From Helicoverpa zea (lineage: Eukaryota; Arthropoda; Insecta; Lepidoptera; Noctuidae): a stretch of DNA of 64,000 nucleotides. The position numbers and the translations under genes were made by a program. How positions within the stretch are numbered: position 1 is the first letter of the stretch; each line of letters starts with the position of its first letter. The notes beneath the pieces were generated by a model. The model worked only from the letters and a program-made list of their open reading frames with translations, was not told the DNA's origin and made no database searches. The DNA lies in the NCBI RefSeq assembly GCF_022581195.2, contig NC_061467.1, forward strand, positions 1,178,001 through 1,242,000. The letters run 5' to 3'. Positions 37,401-48,333 of this stretch are shown in pieces.

Positions 37401-40400
37401 GGGCGACACCTTGACAATGTGTTCAGCGGGACAATGATATGTCTGCGATTTTAACACTAAAGTAGGTAAATAATGGCCCTGAATTACTTATGAATTCGGA
37501 TTCAGGCAGCCAGCTATCTAATGTGAACATAGTTTTCTGGGCATGCAATTCAGTACTAGAAATTAGACTGACTTCTTTGGTGACGGTGTACTGTCCACTT
37601 ACTGTTAGGAAGTAACCTCCCCACTCCGAGACATTTAATGATTACTTAAGTCTCTCCTTAGTGACGGAATGTCATACAAATCCTTCACTAAGGAATGGCT
37701 TAGGTAACCAATATAACTCTCTTTGGGGAAAACTCTGACATTGGGCTTGTTACTAGATAAGAAGAAGAAAACAGTCAACTTTGGCTCTTTATGGAGAGGA
37801 CACATAAAAAGTTTTCCACTGTTTTTAACTTAAATAAAACCTTGTTTATTTCTTCAACTTACGAAAAACAAAAGGCATTCGTTCGCCCTTCGACATTTCT
37901 CTCACAATCAGTTCTAAACTGAAAGGACGACTCCGCCCCAAAGTGATCGATGTTTCCGAACTTAACAACTATATAATGTACTAAACTTGTCTAACATATA
38001 AGATTTTGGGTGTTAATCATAGCTTGTAGTAGGTAAATATTTTGGTAATTTCTTCAGTTTGAGTTATGAAGTTTTAATGATGGTGTCTACTTGGGTAGTC
38101 TAGACGTTTTCGGAATAATCATGAAAATCAAACACCAAATCGTATGATTAAAAATATTCCGATGTAACGAAAAAATATTTAATTAAATTGTGTAACCAAA
38201 TAAAATAAAATCTCTTCAAATCCGTGCCCACCCATGGTCATAGACCCTTAGAGAATTTTATTCGCAATTGAGCTCTAGAGAATCTGAGAAACCATATAAC
38301 TGACTATTATTTTTCCATTCTGAAAACTATATAAACAACCTGCAGCGAAAAGTTTACAGGGCTACAATTTATGTTGACGAAAAGTTAAAAAGACATACGA
38401 TAGTTTTTTTTTAAACATGTGCTTTTCTCTTTTTTAATAACACCAACATTTTTTGTCAGGGTTCGTCCAATCAGCGATAAGGAGCGATCGTGTGGGGAGC
38501 GCTCGTTGCTCGAGTTCCCGGGGAAGGGCCAGGTGGTGGTGAACAACACCACGCCCAGCCAGAAGGCTAAGGTCTTCTCTTATAATGTTGTCTTCGAGCC
38601 TGAGGCTACGCAGGTAAGCCTAGCTGCTAGACCTAGCATAATCAGTTCGTTATCTCAGTAACTGGTAGATATGTACGATTAAAAGGTAAATAGGAAGGTC
38701 AGGAACCTTATAAGGACTATACTAGGACTTATAAGAATTCGAATTTGTACCTAACTCTTTCAGTGTTTGATTGGAAACCCCTTAAGAAATTAAAATTTGG
38801 AGAACTATCAGCATTAACTTGGAATACCCTGATTTTTTTTTAAACTACCTAACATTCTATAGGTACATATAAATATTGTATTTCAGTATTCTTAATTGCA
38901 CACCTTTTTGCTAAAATCTCTAACAGTCAATCTACTGTGCTTTATGTTCTATTTTAATTATATTACTATCTTCGTTTTTAAACAGGAAGACGTTCTAGAA
39001 TTTTCTGGTGTTAAGAGACTGTTAGAGATGGCAGTGGAGGGGTTTTCCTGCACAGCCTTCTGCTACGGGCAGACCGGCAGCGGGAAAACACACACTTTGA
39101 CTGGACCTCCGGGACTGGTGAGTATCTATACTAATATTATAAAGCTGAAGAGTTTGTCTGTTTGTTTAATCTCAGGAACTACGGGTCCGATTTGAACAAT
39201 TCTTTCGGTGTTAGATAGCCCATTTATCGAGGAAGGCTATAGGCTACTTTTTATCCGGGTTCGTGCCGAGGTTCCCACGGGATGCGGGTGAAACCGCTGG
39301 CAGAAGTTAGTACATGATATAACGGTTTATGTTAACACTTTATATTTTGCATAAATATATTAACATTAGAGAGAGTCTGAAAGTAGCACCAGTTACAAAA
39401 AGGATGAGAAGCAGTTGTCGTACATGTAATGAAGAAGGATGAAACAAATGCAACAAAGAATGTGTTAAATATGAAAGTAAGTAGATGACAGGAGACTAAG
39501 ACTGGGGAAAATATGAATGGATTGTCTGAGAGATTATACAAATAACATAGGAGCCAATGTATTGATATGGTATGAGCACTTGAGCACCGACAGAGAGGAA
39601 TGAAAGCGGAAAACATATTACGCCTACACCAAATAAAATTGGGAAAAGGGTCGGAAGCAACGGCGGATCCAGGGGGTAGGTCACAAGGTCATGACCCCCC
39701 CCCCCCTGGGCCAGGTCCAGGACCTGGCTGAACCACTAATTGTAATGGTTAAACACGATGTTTTATGTTTTTATTCCGAGTGAATACCTAGGTAGATAGA
39801 TAGATAGAGGTAGAGTAGTTTTGCTGGAGAATTCGTGCTCGCAGCGCTCACTCACTATTCTTTATTTACTTCTTTATTCTTTGTACCCAAAAGCAGGAAG
39901 CGGGACCATGTTACAAAGAATCCGCTGTCCGGGTTGTCTACATGCTGTAGAACTCTCATGAACACTTACCTATAGTAAGACAATTGAAATTTTCACAGAA
40001 AATGTTTTACTGTTGCCGCAATAAAAAAATACACATTACGCGCCCTTTTCTACGTACTTTACGTTTACTTGTTATATAGCAAGAAAATGCTTTCATCTAG
40101 GTACTTTTAGTTCTCGAACTGAATACAAATTTTCGCGCTCGCTTCGCTCGCGCTTTTTTGAATTTCGCAACTGTGAATATGTCCAAGAAATCGCGTTCGC
40201 TCAGCTCGGGCCATTTTCTACAAAAAATTTTTTTTTTACTTTAGTCCTTGACCTGGATAAAAATTTTCGCGCTCGCTTTGCTCGCGCTTTTTTCTTTATC
40301 ACGTGTGTCTAGTATAAATACAAGAAATTGCGCTCACTCCGCTCGGGCCATTTTCTACATGAAAACACTTTTCTTAACTTTCGTAAAAATTTCGCGCTTG

Positions 40401-43400
40401 CTGCGCTCGCGCTTTTTATATTTATACTGTATCTGCTTTTTTATTATAACAAGTATACGCTATTATATAAAACCAAATGTCGTCAACTTTAGCTTTACAA
40501 TTAATATTTATAAATCAATGCTTTGATCACGACTGTGTGACCCCCCCCTGGCACCGAAGCTGGATCCGCCCTTGGTCGGAAGAACAAAACTAAAGATGAT
40601 TTAAAAATTCTGATCTTTTGATTGGTTTTTTACTTGTCAGCGGAAAAATCGATGTATTACTGAATTGACCACCCTATATATAACTAGTATGGAAACAAAC
40701 ACTGGTGACCACGAATATCAGTGTCAATACATCAGAAAATGACATACAAACCATCCCCAGTGTGAACGGGAGTTAATAACAGTGCACCGAATGACAGTCG
40801 ATCCGACCTCGTCGCGTTATCGATCGTGGCGGTGCATTGATTATGATTGCCAGTGATTCTGCGATAAGCACATCTTTAGTTTTTTTTAGAAGGGGCGTGG
40901 ATAGTAGACATTTTAAGGGGTGTAAAAGGTTATTTTGATGACTTGATGGCGCAACAGCTAATGACTGAGCTTGTTGGCCGTGGTCTGGGTGAGCATATGT
41001 AGGTATTTATAACTGTGTATACATGTAGCTATATGTAGTTATCAGTTGTGTTAGCACCCGTAACACAAGTTTTTTAATAACTTACCATGGGGCGAACCGA
41101 CCGTGTGTGAAAAAGGTGTGTGTGGTCCCGATCTTATTTGTATTTTTGACGTCATCATGGGTCCCATGTGTTCAATCACAATTATGTGGGTGCTAACATA
41201 CTATATGTGGGTATCTGTTATTTATTTACTCGGAGTTTCAAAGGTCAAGTTACACGTGTAAAATTTTGACAGATAAGTAAATGCATAAACCTTACAGCTA
41301 ATATTCCGTGGCTTTACAATAAAATGAGCCATTAATTCAGCTGGACAGTTTGACAACAAACCGGCGACAAACGTAATCACGCTAAAACAATGGCGTAACG
41401 CGGCACGCGACATGCATGTTTGTCTGTCGATGTCATTTGTGCTACACAACGCTGTCACAATGCTTTTGTGAAAAGCTCATCCAATATATACTCCCTGCCG
41501 ATTTCGGCTATGGTGACTGCTTTCAGTTATCATTGAGAGAAGAACTAGGATGATCAGCTCTTCTATGCGCCCTTTGATGGCTGCAGTACCCTATTTTATG
41601 TGTAAACGTGCGCGAGCAATGGTTGCACGTTAGGATACCGTCCACATAGTTATAATGAATGGCTACTGGTGTTTTAGCCTTAAGAGCATCACGCTTCGCA
41701 TCCAGTGCGGATTTCCTTTGCTCTTCGAAATCTTTGATCGCATTTTTAAGTAGGCCTCTCCATTCAGGGCGGCAAATGGCTTTTGTCTCCCAGTTCTGAG
41801 GATCAATGTTGCACCTTTTCATGTGTCTTTTCTGAACATCCTTGAAGCGTAAGAACTGGCCACCTTGTTTCCGTCTGCCGTTCTGGATTTCAGAAAAGAA
41901 GATGCGCTTGGCCACCCTATCATCATCCATGCGTAAAACATGACCGCACCATCTGAGCTGTCGCCGCATCAGGTACGCTTCTATGCCGCAGACATTCGCG
42001 CGTCGTAGCACTTCGGTATTTCTAATCCGATCCGACCATTTGATTTTCAGAATGTCTCTTATGCACTTTAGATGAAATCGGTCCAGCGCCCGTATATGTT
42101 TCCGATAGAGGACCCATGTTTCAGCCGAGTATAAAAGATTTGGGAGGACTATGGCCTTGTAAACGGAGATTTTTGTCGAAAGCTTCAAATCATGTGTGTG
42201 TAAGACCTTGGCTCGTAATTTACCGAAAGCAGCTGATGCAGCGCCAATGCGATCATCCAATAGGCGCCATATAAAGGGCTGAATCGATTCAGTGCCTAGA
42301 TTTTGCTAACCTCTGTTTAAACCTTTATTTCATATTAATTAGCAACGAAAATGTATATATGTAATAGATAAGTAGGTATACCTACTCATATTTCATTAAT
42401 GACTAGTTAAGTGTAAGGAGCTAAACACATTTTGATCGCGTCGGTGATAAGATATAGAAATGGTATTCTAAACTTAAAGGGTGGGCGTTTGGAGGATTCC
42501 TATAGTTTTGACGTTCGAAACAGCCGATAACCAGCCAATTTAATTAGTTTAACTCTGAAACTACCTACGAAAATAGAAATTATACCTAATGTAGGTGATA
42601 TAACAGCAAGCAAGTAAGTATTACGATGTCACACATAACTTTGACACAAACGAGTGCCAATTAACATGGAAGGTCCCTACAACCGCGCTGAAATCATGGC
42701 GCGTAACTAGTGACGTCACGCGATGTGCACATAATATTATGCATTTAAATAGAGTGCAGGTTTTAAACCTTTACTTTGTTTTATTAATCACATTAATAGT
42801 CGCCAACCTACACCTAATGGTGTAGGTGTGCGGTCAACTGTCTTCAATTGGTGAAGTCTATTAAGACTTATTTGCAAACTGCTTTAGTAAAATTCTGACT
42901 AAATAAAGATAGGGATCATTCCTCAACATCAGCCTTTTCCCAAACTATGTTAAACCTTATTCAGTTGACTACCACTGTTTTGCATAGTGCGACTTCCTTT
43001 GACCTCCTCAACCTGGGTAACCTGATAGCCTTTGAAATGGATACCGAAGATGTTCTAATGACATCCACGATCCACCAATTTTCCATTCCTTCCGAAACAT
43101 GGAGGAAATTGTCATAACAGGATGGTTACCTACACACTTTTTGCTCACAATACAGGTGGAAAGTGGCGCGAGTCCATTCGCTCCAGAGCATGGGCTGGTG
43201 GTGCGATCCTTCGTGTACCTGTTCCGGCTGATCAACGAGAGGCCCGAGTCGCACTTCATATTGAAAGCTTCCTTCTTAGAAATATATAATGAAAAGGTAT
43301 TTATGACCCTACTTATATACTGAATGTTCCCGTTTTAATACGCAGGTGCCAATTTTAATTGGTTCTACGGTTTGATTATGACTCAAAAGAGCCTTTGTAT

Positions 43401-46400
43401 TTAAAGTCGGTAGTAAGTAGGTACCTGTTTCATGCAGTTAAATTCACATCCAGAAGTAAAATATCTATGCACCGAGTGAAAAATCCTAATGACTACCAGC
43501 TATTTTAAATCCGTTGTTGGTACAATTTTTCCAAAAAAGCCTTCGATTTCAGGTAATAGATCTACTAAATCCAGGCAGTGCCAGAAAACCCTTACAAGTA
43601 AGATGGTCGAAGGAAAGCAGAAGTTTTTACGTAGAGAATCTATTTACCGTCGACTGTGAACAGTTGGACGACTTGTTCGCCGTGTTAGAGGAAGGTGAGT
43701 TACCTATTGTCATATCAATCTCAAAATTTAAAAGACGTAGGTAAAGCCACTATTAAGTTCCTTACGAAACACGGACACGGTTCCGAAAGTTGGCATCATA
43801 GAGAAGAGCCGACAACAAACATGGCATGATATAAATGGCCACAGTTTTTGCTGACCATTTATGACGCCTGAATTTTTAAGAATACCAGTACCATTATTGA
43901 CTTCCCAGGTATGCGTAACCGCGCAGTAGGCGCACACGCAATGAACGCGCACTCGTCTCGCTCACACACCTTACTCTGTGTCCGCGTGAGACGAGATGTT
44001 CGGGCGGATGCCGGCGGCGTGGTCTGCTCCACGCACGGCAAGATCAACTTTGTGGACCTCGCCGGCAGCGAGATGACCAAGCGCACCCACAGCACCGGCA
44101 AGACCTTGGAGGAGGCCAACAATATCAACAGGAGTCTCATGGTCTTGGGTAAGTAGTCTATAAATAGACAGTTACCTTTCTGTTAATACGGCAGCGGTAA
44201 TTTTGACGTTTTTACATAAAGACTACATTCTTCTTACTTGGTCTACTATCTACTACAATTCACTTACATTCTCCTCTTCGTGACTATCAATCATTTTTTT
44301 CAATTGTTCTATCTTGTGTTTACAGGATATTGCATAGCCCAACTTAGTGATGGCAAAAAGAGAGGACACATACCGTATCGGGACAGCAAGCTCACCAAAT
44401 TGTTAGCCGACAGCCTAGCGGGGAACGGAGTCACGCTTATGGTGAGACCAAAGTCGTAACTGGTTTATTTAAACCAGAATAATAAGCAAAGAGAAAGAGG
44501 ACCTACAATAATGCTCTTCTGTAAATTCCAGATCGCCTGCATAGCACCAACGAGATCGAACTTGAGCGAAACTATCAACACTCTTCGGTACGCAGCTCGC
44601 GCGAAGAAGATCAAAACCAAACCTATTGTCAAAATGGTACAAACAGTCATGTATTTTATAGCGATTCATTGATATTGTGGCCTCAATTAATTAAACGTTC
44701 TTTCTGATTTGCAGGATGCTAGAGATGCTCTAATATTAAGTTTGAAGAGAGAAGTGGAAGCGTTACAAGCGGAAAACCAGCATCTGAGGACTGCGCTCCA
44801 CGTGCAGACTGACTACAGCATTGATAGCTATGGTAAGAACACATTATGGGAATTAGTAATTTACTTAGATTGCCCTTGCGACAAAGGTCTAATTCCGACT
44901 ACATATCAGAATTCTCCAGGATTTACCGAACTTCTTACCATTTCACAGGTAACCGCCGAACGCCAACGCAAATCGAACCGAACAAACTGTACCAGCTCCC
45001 GCAACAAGAGTTAGTAGAACTGGTACAACTACACATGGAGGAGAATACCGCCCTCCGCACTGAGAACAGCGAACTGTTCAGCGTGAGGGACGCTCTACTG
45101 CGGGACCAGGAGCTACTCAGCAGGGAGAACGAGAGGCTGCTGAAGAAGTTAGAGGATGTTAACTCGTGAGTATAGGTAGCTAGTGAGAGTTTCATCCCTC
45201 TATATCCAGAAATGAACAGCGAACTGTTCAGCGTGAGAGAGGCGCTACTGAGGGACCAGGAGTTGCTCAGCAGGGAGAACGAGAGGCTGCTGAAGAAGCT
45301 AGAAGATGTTAACTCGTAAGTATAGGTAGATAGTGACAGTTTGATCCAGATCTATATCCAGATAAGAGAGAAAACTCCACCCTTCGCACGAGGAATAATG
45401 AACTGTTCAGCGTGAGGGTTGAACAGTGAACTACTGACCAGAGTGGCTGCTGAAGAAGTTAGAGAGCACTGCCTCGAGTGAAAGGTAAATTATGGTAATT
45501 TGATCCTTCTGCCTCTATATGCGGACATATAGACAAGTGTTCAGCGTGAAAGACCAGGGACTACTAAGCAGAGTGAACTGCAGAGTAGAGTGGGAAATAA
45601 CTAGTTTGTGGCAGGTTGATTTATGTCTAGACAGGGAGAGAACACAATGCTAATTAAGGTTTACTCGTCAAGAAGAACGAAGTTGCAGGATGTTAAGGTA
45701 GGTATGGTATAGGTGGCAGCAATCTCCATCCACTTTGTCATTAATGTTGAGAATAGACAAGAAACTGCCGAATTGAAGATTGTCTTTCTGATCTAACAAA
45801 TTCCAGACCATTCACAACCATGTATACTTTTTCTCGATTCCTCTTAACAATGCCTAGTATATGAAACCTAATATAATTGTAATGGTGTTCCTAGGACATT
45901 GTTTGGATTCAGCTGATACTCCAACAAGAACGAGGGGAGGTCAGTCAACAAAACTAAGGAATGTTAACGATTAACTAATGCATGAACCACGACACGCCAA
46001 CTGCATTACTATTCCTAAATACCTATAGAAATAAAAAAATTACATATTTAAAAACGCATGATAAAATAATTTTAAGAACGTTAACTTTTTCAGCACTTCA
46101 CAATACCACGTGTGTTTTTAGATTAAATTATTTTTCGAAAATTAATCAAAGTGAGGGTGAAATAGAAGGCAGCTGACCAGACAATCGTGTATATATACCA
46201 GCTCTTTCTCACGGTTTTAATGAATATTACATGCACCCCGATAAAAATTCCAATCTGAAATTCATCTTTATACCAAATCTCAACTAAATCAATTTTACTG
46301 TGAGTTTTATTTATAACTTTATAATTATTGCTAGAAAGTCAACATTTTCTTTAATTTTGCAGTGTGTGTGTTCGCTCGCCGATAATCCCGGCGCGGCCAA

Positions 46401-46480
46401 CATACTCTGGCTCCAATGACGCCAACATTTGGACTAACCCAGCCAGTTCCTCCTCAAGTATAGTCAGCGGGGGAAGCTAG
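28318..46480 (+). CDS. KIF12: Kinesin-like protein, KIF12 type, 13 exons
   Basis: Exons: 28318-28465, 28760-28907, 36301-36393, 38460-38613, 38986-39117, 43156-43296, 43553-43694, 43909-44148, 44326-44441, 44532-44636, 44715-44832, 44949-45165, 46363-46480. All have GT-AG borders and matching phases: 1872 nt, 623 residues. A basic Ser/Gly-rich leader (1-125) precedes the motor, which opens at NINVVVRVRP. P-loop GQTGSGKT is at 209-216, followed by THTLTGPPGL as in KIF12. Switch I NAHSSRSH is at 332-339, switch II DLAGSE at 369-374, then HIPYRDSKLTKLLADSL and TLRYAARAKKIKTKP. A coiled coil follows (about 474-585), then a Ser-rich tail. It is expected to be a microtubule plus-end ATPase motor. 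In vertebrates KIF12 acts in kidney and bile-duct epithelia; the insect role is unknown. A possible cassette exon lies at 45220-45315. Confidence 0.88.
30569..30697. mobile_element. MITE, near-perfect hairpin with TTA duplication
   Basis: A 129-bp element with arms of about 45 bp starting GGGCCAGGCCACAACAGTGC, nearly identical when inverted. It is flanked by TTA at 30566-30568 and 30698-30700. The high arm identity suggests a recent insertion. It lies in KIF12 intron 2. Confidence 0.8.
30903..31215 (+). repeat. Retroelement 3'-end repeat, split by a Helitron
   Basis: aaaagagtgtctatggag, ttgccggttcttctgc and tatgaaataaaaacctttgg are shared, in order, with 61058-61195. The copy here is interrupted by the insertion at 31010-31184. 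The repeat ends in a CTTTGA-type tail common at lepidopteran retroelement 3' ends. Confidence 0.65.
31010..31184 (+). mobile_element. Helitron-like element (TC ... CTAG)
   Basis: A 175-bp insertion starting TC and ending CTAG, lying exactly between A (31009) and T (31185). A hairpin cgcgggtgaaaccgcg (31161-31176) sits just before the end. These are the Helitron hallmarks: A/T target, no duplication, 3' hairpin, CTRR. The uninterrupted repeat at 61058-61195 shows the empty site. No Rep/helicase is encoded, so it is non-autonomous. Confidence 0.8.
31216..34697. other. KIF12 intron 2, mostly without recognisable features
   Basis: AT-rich intron. A diverged fragment of the SINE-like repeat (about 32930-33005, minus: cgggttcggcttccagtc) is the only repeat I can match. 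Confidence 0.4.
35140..35365 (+). pseudogene. LINE reverse-transcriptase C-terminal fragment
   Basis: A degenerate frame with internal stops reads EDTVEHTV, then PTLVQAMVRSKRESEGVASF and CEALMLEKE. This resembles the C-terminal zinc-knuckle region of R1/jockey-like LINE ORF2 proteins. The sequence is far more GC-rich than its surroundings. It continues into 3'-UTR-like sequence up to about 35620, including the shared module ggattgttcgaaacagttac. It is nested within the hAT element. Confidence 0.55.
35650..35960 (-). pseudogene. RTE-like LINE C-terminal fragment, antisense
   Basis: The minus strand gives AMVRPCKKK, then RRGRPKRCW and KIYELEEEDVLDRLK. These match in order the terminal 'GRPKRRW ... 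EEDVLDRAKWRRKIR' part of RTE-like endonuclease-reverse transcriptases. Frameshifts and stops break it. It is nested in the same hAT element but oriented opposite to the fragment at 35140-35365. Confidence 0.6.
36542..36744 (+). mobile_element. Helitron-like repeat
   Basis: It starts A|TCCCTACTAATATTA, has the internal ctgtctgtctgtttgt and cactgaactgatttt parts, and ends with a hairpin (gcgggcgaagccgcg) followed by CTAA. It belongs to the TC...CTRR family seen at 31010 and 39125. The 3' flank no longer shows T, so it may be slightly decayed. KIF12 intron 3. Confidence 0.6.
37045..37256 (+). mobile_element. Helitron-like repeat
   Basis: Starts A|TCTATACTACTATACTAATAA and ends with a hairpin-like cgcgagagaaaccgcg and CTAG. 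It is a third related copy, in KIF12 intron 3. Internal sequence is diverged. Confidence 0.55.
37257..38459. other. KIF12 intron 3, nothing recognised
   Basis: AT-rich sequence up to the exon 4 acceptor. No repeat or RNA was recognised. Confidence 0.4.
39125..39310 (+). mobile_element. Helitron-like repeat next to a splice donor
   Basis: Begins A|TCTATACTAATATTATAAAG, runs through ggaactacgggtccgatttg and ends with gcgggtgaaaccgc and (c/t)TAG|T. It starts 8 bp after KIF12 exon 5 ends (39117), so only GTGAGTA of the original intron remains before it. The donor is intact. Confidence 0.7.
39658..40574. mobile_element. hAT-type element with GTCGGAAG duplication and internal GC-rich repeats
   Basis: An 8-bp duplication GTCGGAAG is present at 39650-39657 and 40575-40582. 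TIRs are CAA(c/g)GGCGGATCCAG, a form known for hAT elements. C-runs follow inside each end. The 917-bp interior carries about five copies of cgcgctcgcttcgctcgcg-like units (about 40133, 40189, 40266, 40326, 40388), alternating with tgcgctcactccgctcggg variants. No transposase. KIF12 intron 5. Confidence 0.8.
41050..41145 (+). repeat. Probable LINE 3'-end fragment
   Basis: gtgttagcacccgtaacac, ataacttaccatgggg and gtgtgaaaaaggtgtgtg resemble the 3' UTR of common lepidopteran LINEs, from memory only. Low certainty. Confidence 0.3.
41523..42268 (-). pseudogene. 5'-truncated LINE: ORF2 C-terminus with C2H2 finger
   Basis: About 245 codons are open without an ATG (the first in-frame start-like codon is TTG at 42260). 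The product begins just past the reverse-transcriptase core (KLRAKVL, LSTKISVYKAIVLPNLLYSAETW), continues with RRQLRWCGHVLRM and ends with a classic C-x2-C-x12-H-x3-H finger (CNHC ... HQRAH) before the stop at 41523. It is intact over its length but lacks endonuclease and RT catalytic parts, so it is dead on arrival. It is antisense in KIF12 intron 5. Confidence 0.75.
42300..43155. other. End of KIF12 intron 5, nothing recognised
   Basis: AT-rich. A short diverged piece near 42930-42960 (cagccttttcccaaactatg) looks like the SINE-like repeat on the minus strand. Confidence 0.35.
45064..45600 (+). repeat. Tandem duplications of KIF12 exon 12, decaying downstream
   Basis: The 3' half of exon 12 plus the start of its intron recurs: original 45064-45182, then about 45213-45333, 45385-45500 and 45535-45600. 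Each begins with gaactgttcagcgtga or a worn form, followed by gaccagga and cagagtg/cagggagaac pieces. Copy 2 is nearly perfect; copies 3 and 4 carry deletions and stops. Confidence 0.8.
45220..45315 (+). CDS. Possible KIF12 cassette exon 12b (duplicated coiled-coil unit)
   Basis: Copy 2 of the duplicated segment has an acceptor-like tatccagaaatgaacag just before 45220 and a GTAAGT donor after 45315. The 96-nt exon would enter and leave in phase 2, so inclusion would keep the frame. It would add 32 residues (ELFSVREALLRDQELL onward) almost identical to the end of exon 12. An alternative AG nine bases earlier would shift the frame and reach a stop. Use in mRNA is unproven. Confidence 0.45.
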
Positions 46481-46643
46481 AAGCTCTAAGTAGTTTGCAT
46501 GAGAATTGGAAATCTTTGGCATGAAAAACCATTCTATTATACATTATGAGTACTTTGTAGACAAAGAATGACTTTGTAAATATACAGAAGCTACAAAAAA
46601 TTATGTACCATAGTTTGATAGTGGTAATTAGCATAGAATAGAC

Positions 46644-46799
46644 AATAAAAATTAATTCAAACAGATATTGTATTTTGGTATTGAATTAGATTTAGGTATT
46701 ACAGTATCGTATATTTATAAGTAGAAAGTTTCCACGTTAAGATTAGATTTGAGTTATTTAGGTTTTGAGTAACTTATTACAAAGTTGTTATGAAATAAA
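46644..46799 (+). terminator. KIF12 polyadenylation signals
   Basis: AATAAA at 46644-46649 and again at 46794-46799, 164 and 314 bp after the stop codon. The second has a T/G-rich stretch downstream (gtgagtgtttgagtctttt). Either could be used. Confidence 0.5.
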
Positions 46800-46957
46800 T
46801 AATAAGTGAGTGTTTGAGTCTTTTATTGAGTTCTTAAATTTTGAGAGAGAATTTTTGAGGTTTACTTTAATTACACCTTATGGGGAAGGTTAATGGAACC
46901 CAACGGAAATTTTATGAATAAGACATTTTACAAATACAAAAAGCTGGGGCAAATAGT

Positions 46958-46963
46958 TTTATT
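46958..46963 (-). terminator. PHF5A polyadenylation signal
   Basis: AATAAA on the minus strand, 84 bp beyond the PHF5A stop codon. It leaves roughly 100-150 bp between the 3' ends of the convergent KIF12 and PHF5A genes. Confidence 0.45.
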
Positions 46964-47046
46964 TATCCATACTTTCAAAATGTATGGTATGAACTTCCTT
47001 AGACCATTAAATACAATACAAACCAATTATCCTAAATAAATTACTG

Positions 47047-47695
47047 CTAATGTCTTCTAAACCCATATTTCTTTCTTTCATAGAATAGATCAGTTTTGGA
47101 ACTACCTAAGTTCACAATCTTTGGACAGCCATCTCTCTGTAAAGAAAATAATAACACATAAGGTTGATACCAAATAAAGATGTTCCTAAAGATACATAAA
47201 GATAATTGTGCGTACGATGACAGAAAATAGAGTCATTGAGATAAGATCAAATGTTTAGGTATCATCATATTATTAGCAAGTTGCAATCAAATGGCTAAAC
47301 TTTTGCACCAATACTGTTGTGGGAAGTGGGTAAGGTGGTCCAGGTTCCTTGATATCTGATTCAAATCCTACTCACGTCTTTTTCTTGTATGGTGCATTCC
47401 TTACAATAGTAGGCGTCCGAGACACCGGGGCCTCCGCAAATAACGCATCTTCCCTGATAAGACCCATAATTACACTCGTCGCATATCCTCACCAGGGTGC
47501 AGGGTCGTACATACGAGTCGCAGATCACGCATTTGCCGTCACATTTCTCACACAAGCGGCCAATAGCTGAAATATTGTGAAAAAGTTGTGAAACATACAC
47601 GGGAACTTTATTACATTTCGATAAGAAGTTTCACATTACTCACCCACGCCAGGTTGTTTTCTACAGAAAATGAGATCTGGATGATGCTTTGCCAT
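47047..47695 (-). CDS. PHF5A: PHF5A (SF3b 14b), splicing factor
   Basis: Three exons on the minus strand, 47695-47644, 47566-47376 and 47136-47047, with GT-AG borders and exact phases (1, 0), give 110 residues, the family's usual length. The protein starts [16 protein letters not shown] and contains the CxxC-rich knot ([36 protein letters not shown]). It ends KYGFRRH, slightly different from the vertebrate end. PHF5A is a zinc-binding subunit of the SF3b complex of U2 snRNP. It contacts the branch-point region with SF3B1 in the nucleus and is among the most conserved eukaryotic proteins. It is head to head with DDX47. Confidence 0.97.
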
Positions 47696-48333
47696 GATTT
47701 ATCGTTTGCTTAGAGGTATTATTTATGACCTCAGAGATAATTTCGAATAATAACAAAATAACAAAACAACTCACGAATAACCTCAAAAGTACGACGCTTT
47801 GCTGTTTACTATGAGGTGTTCAAATATATAATCATTACTAAACGTATATAAATTGCACAAAAAAGTTATTAAAATAATACACCATGTAGGGTTATATGCG
47901 TGTCTCATTAAGTAGAACTAATTTTAAAATTATATTGTGAAAATTTACATTCACTAAAACAAACAAAATTTTAACAATAAAAGAATTTATAAAATCAGAA
48001 CGTTGAAACATTCAGGTTTTTGAACGGAGCTACGTTCAAATACATGTTATAAGTATTTATTATTTGCTAGCGCACTGTCTAAACGTAATTTATTTAATTG
48101 CAAAGATTTCAAAAAATATGTATTTACCTTACCATTTCTATAGCCTTTCTTTGCAGTTTTATCCTCTCTTAGATTAATACAAATAAAATAAACACAGATG
48201 TAAATAAAATTGAACTACCGCGAACAACATTAGTTTTCAAGCGCACGGCCACCTTCACTTTGACGTTGACAGTTGAGCACTTCGAAAAATACACATGCTC
48301 GCGAAACTTCCAAATTGTATTTACTAAATTAAA
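47696..48333. promoter_or_regulatory. Putative bidirectional promoter, PHF5A / DDX47
   Basis: Only 638 bp separate the two divergent start codons, and no other gene lies between. No TATA box stands out. The 48230-48300 part near DDX47 is less AT-rich (aagcgcacggccaccttcac). Shared use is inferred from spacing. Confidence 0.45.

Noticed and set aside
41523..42260. 245-codon frame as a host zinc-finger gene
   Set aside because: The upstream part is a LINE reverse-transcriptase tail and no ATG starts the frame; the finger is the LINE's own C-terminal finger.
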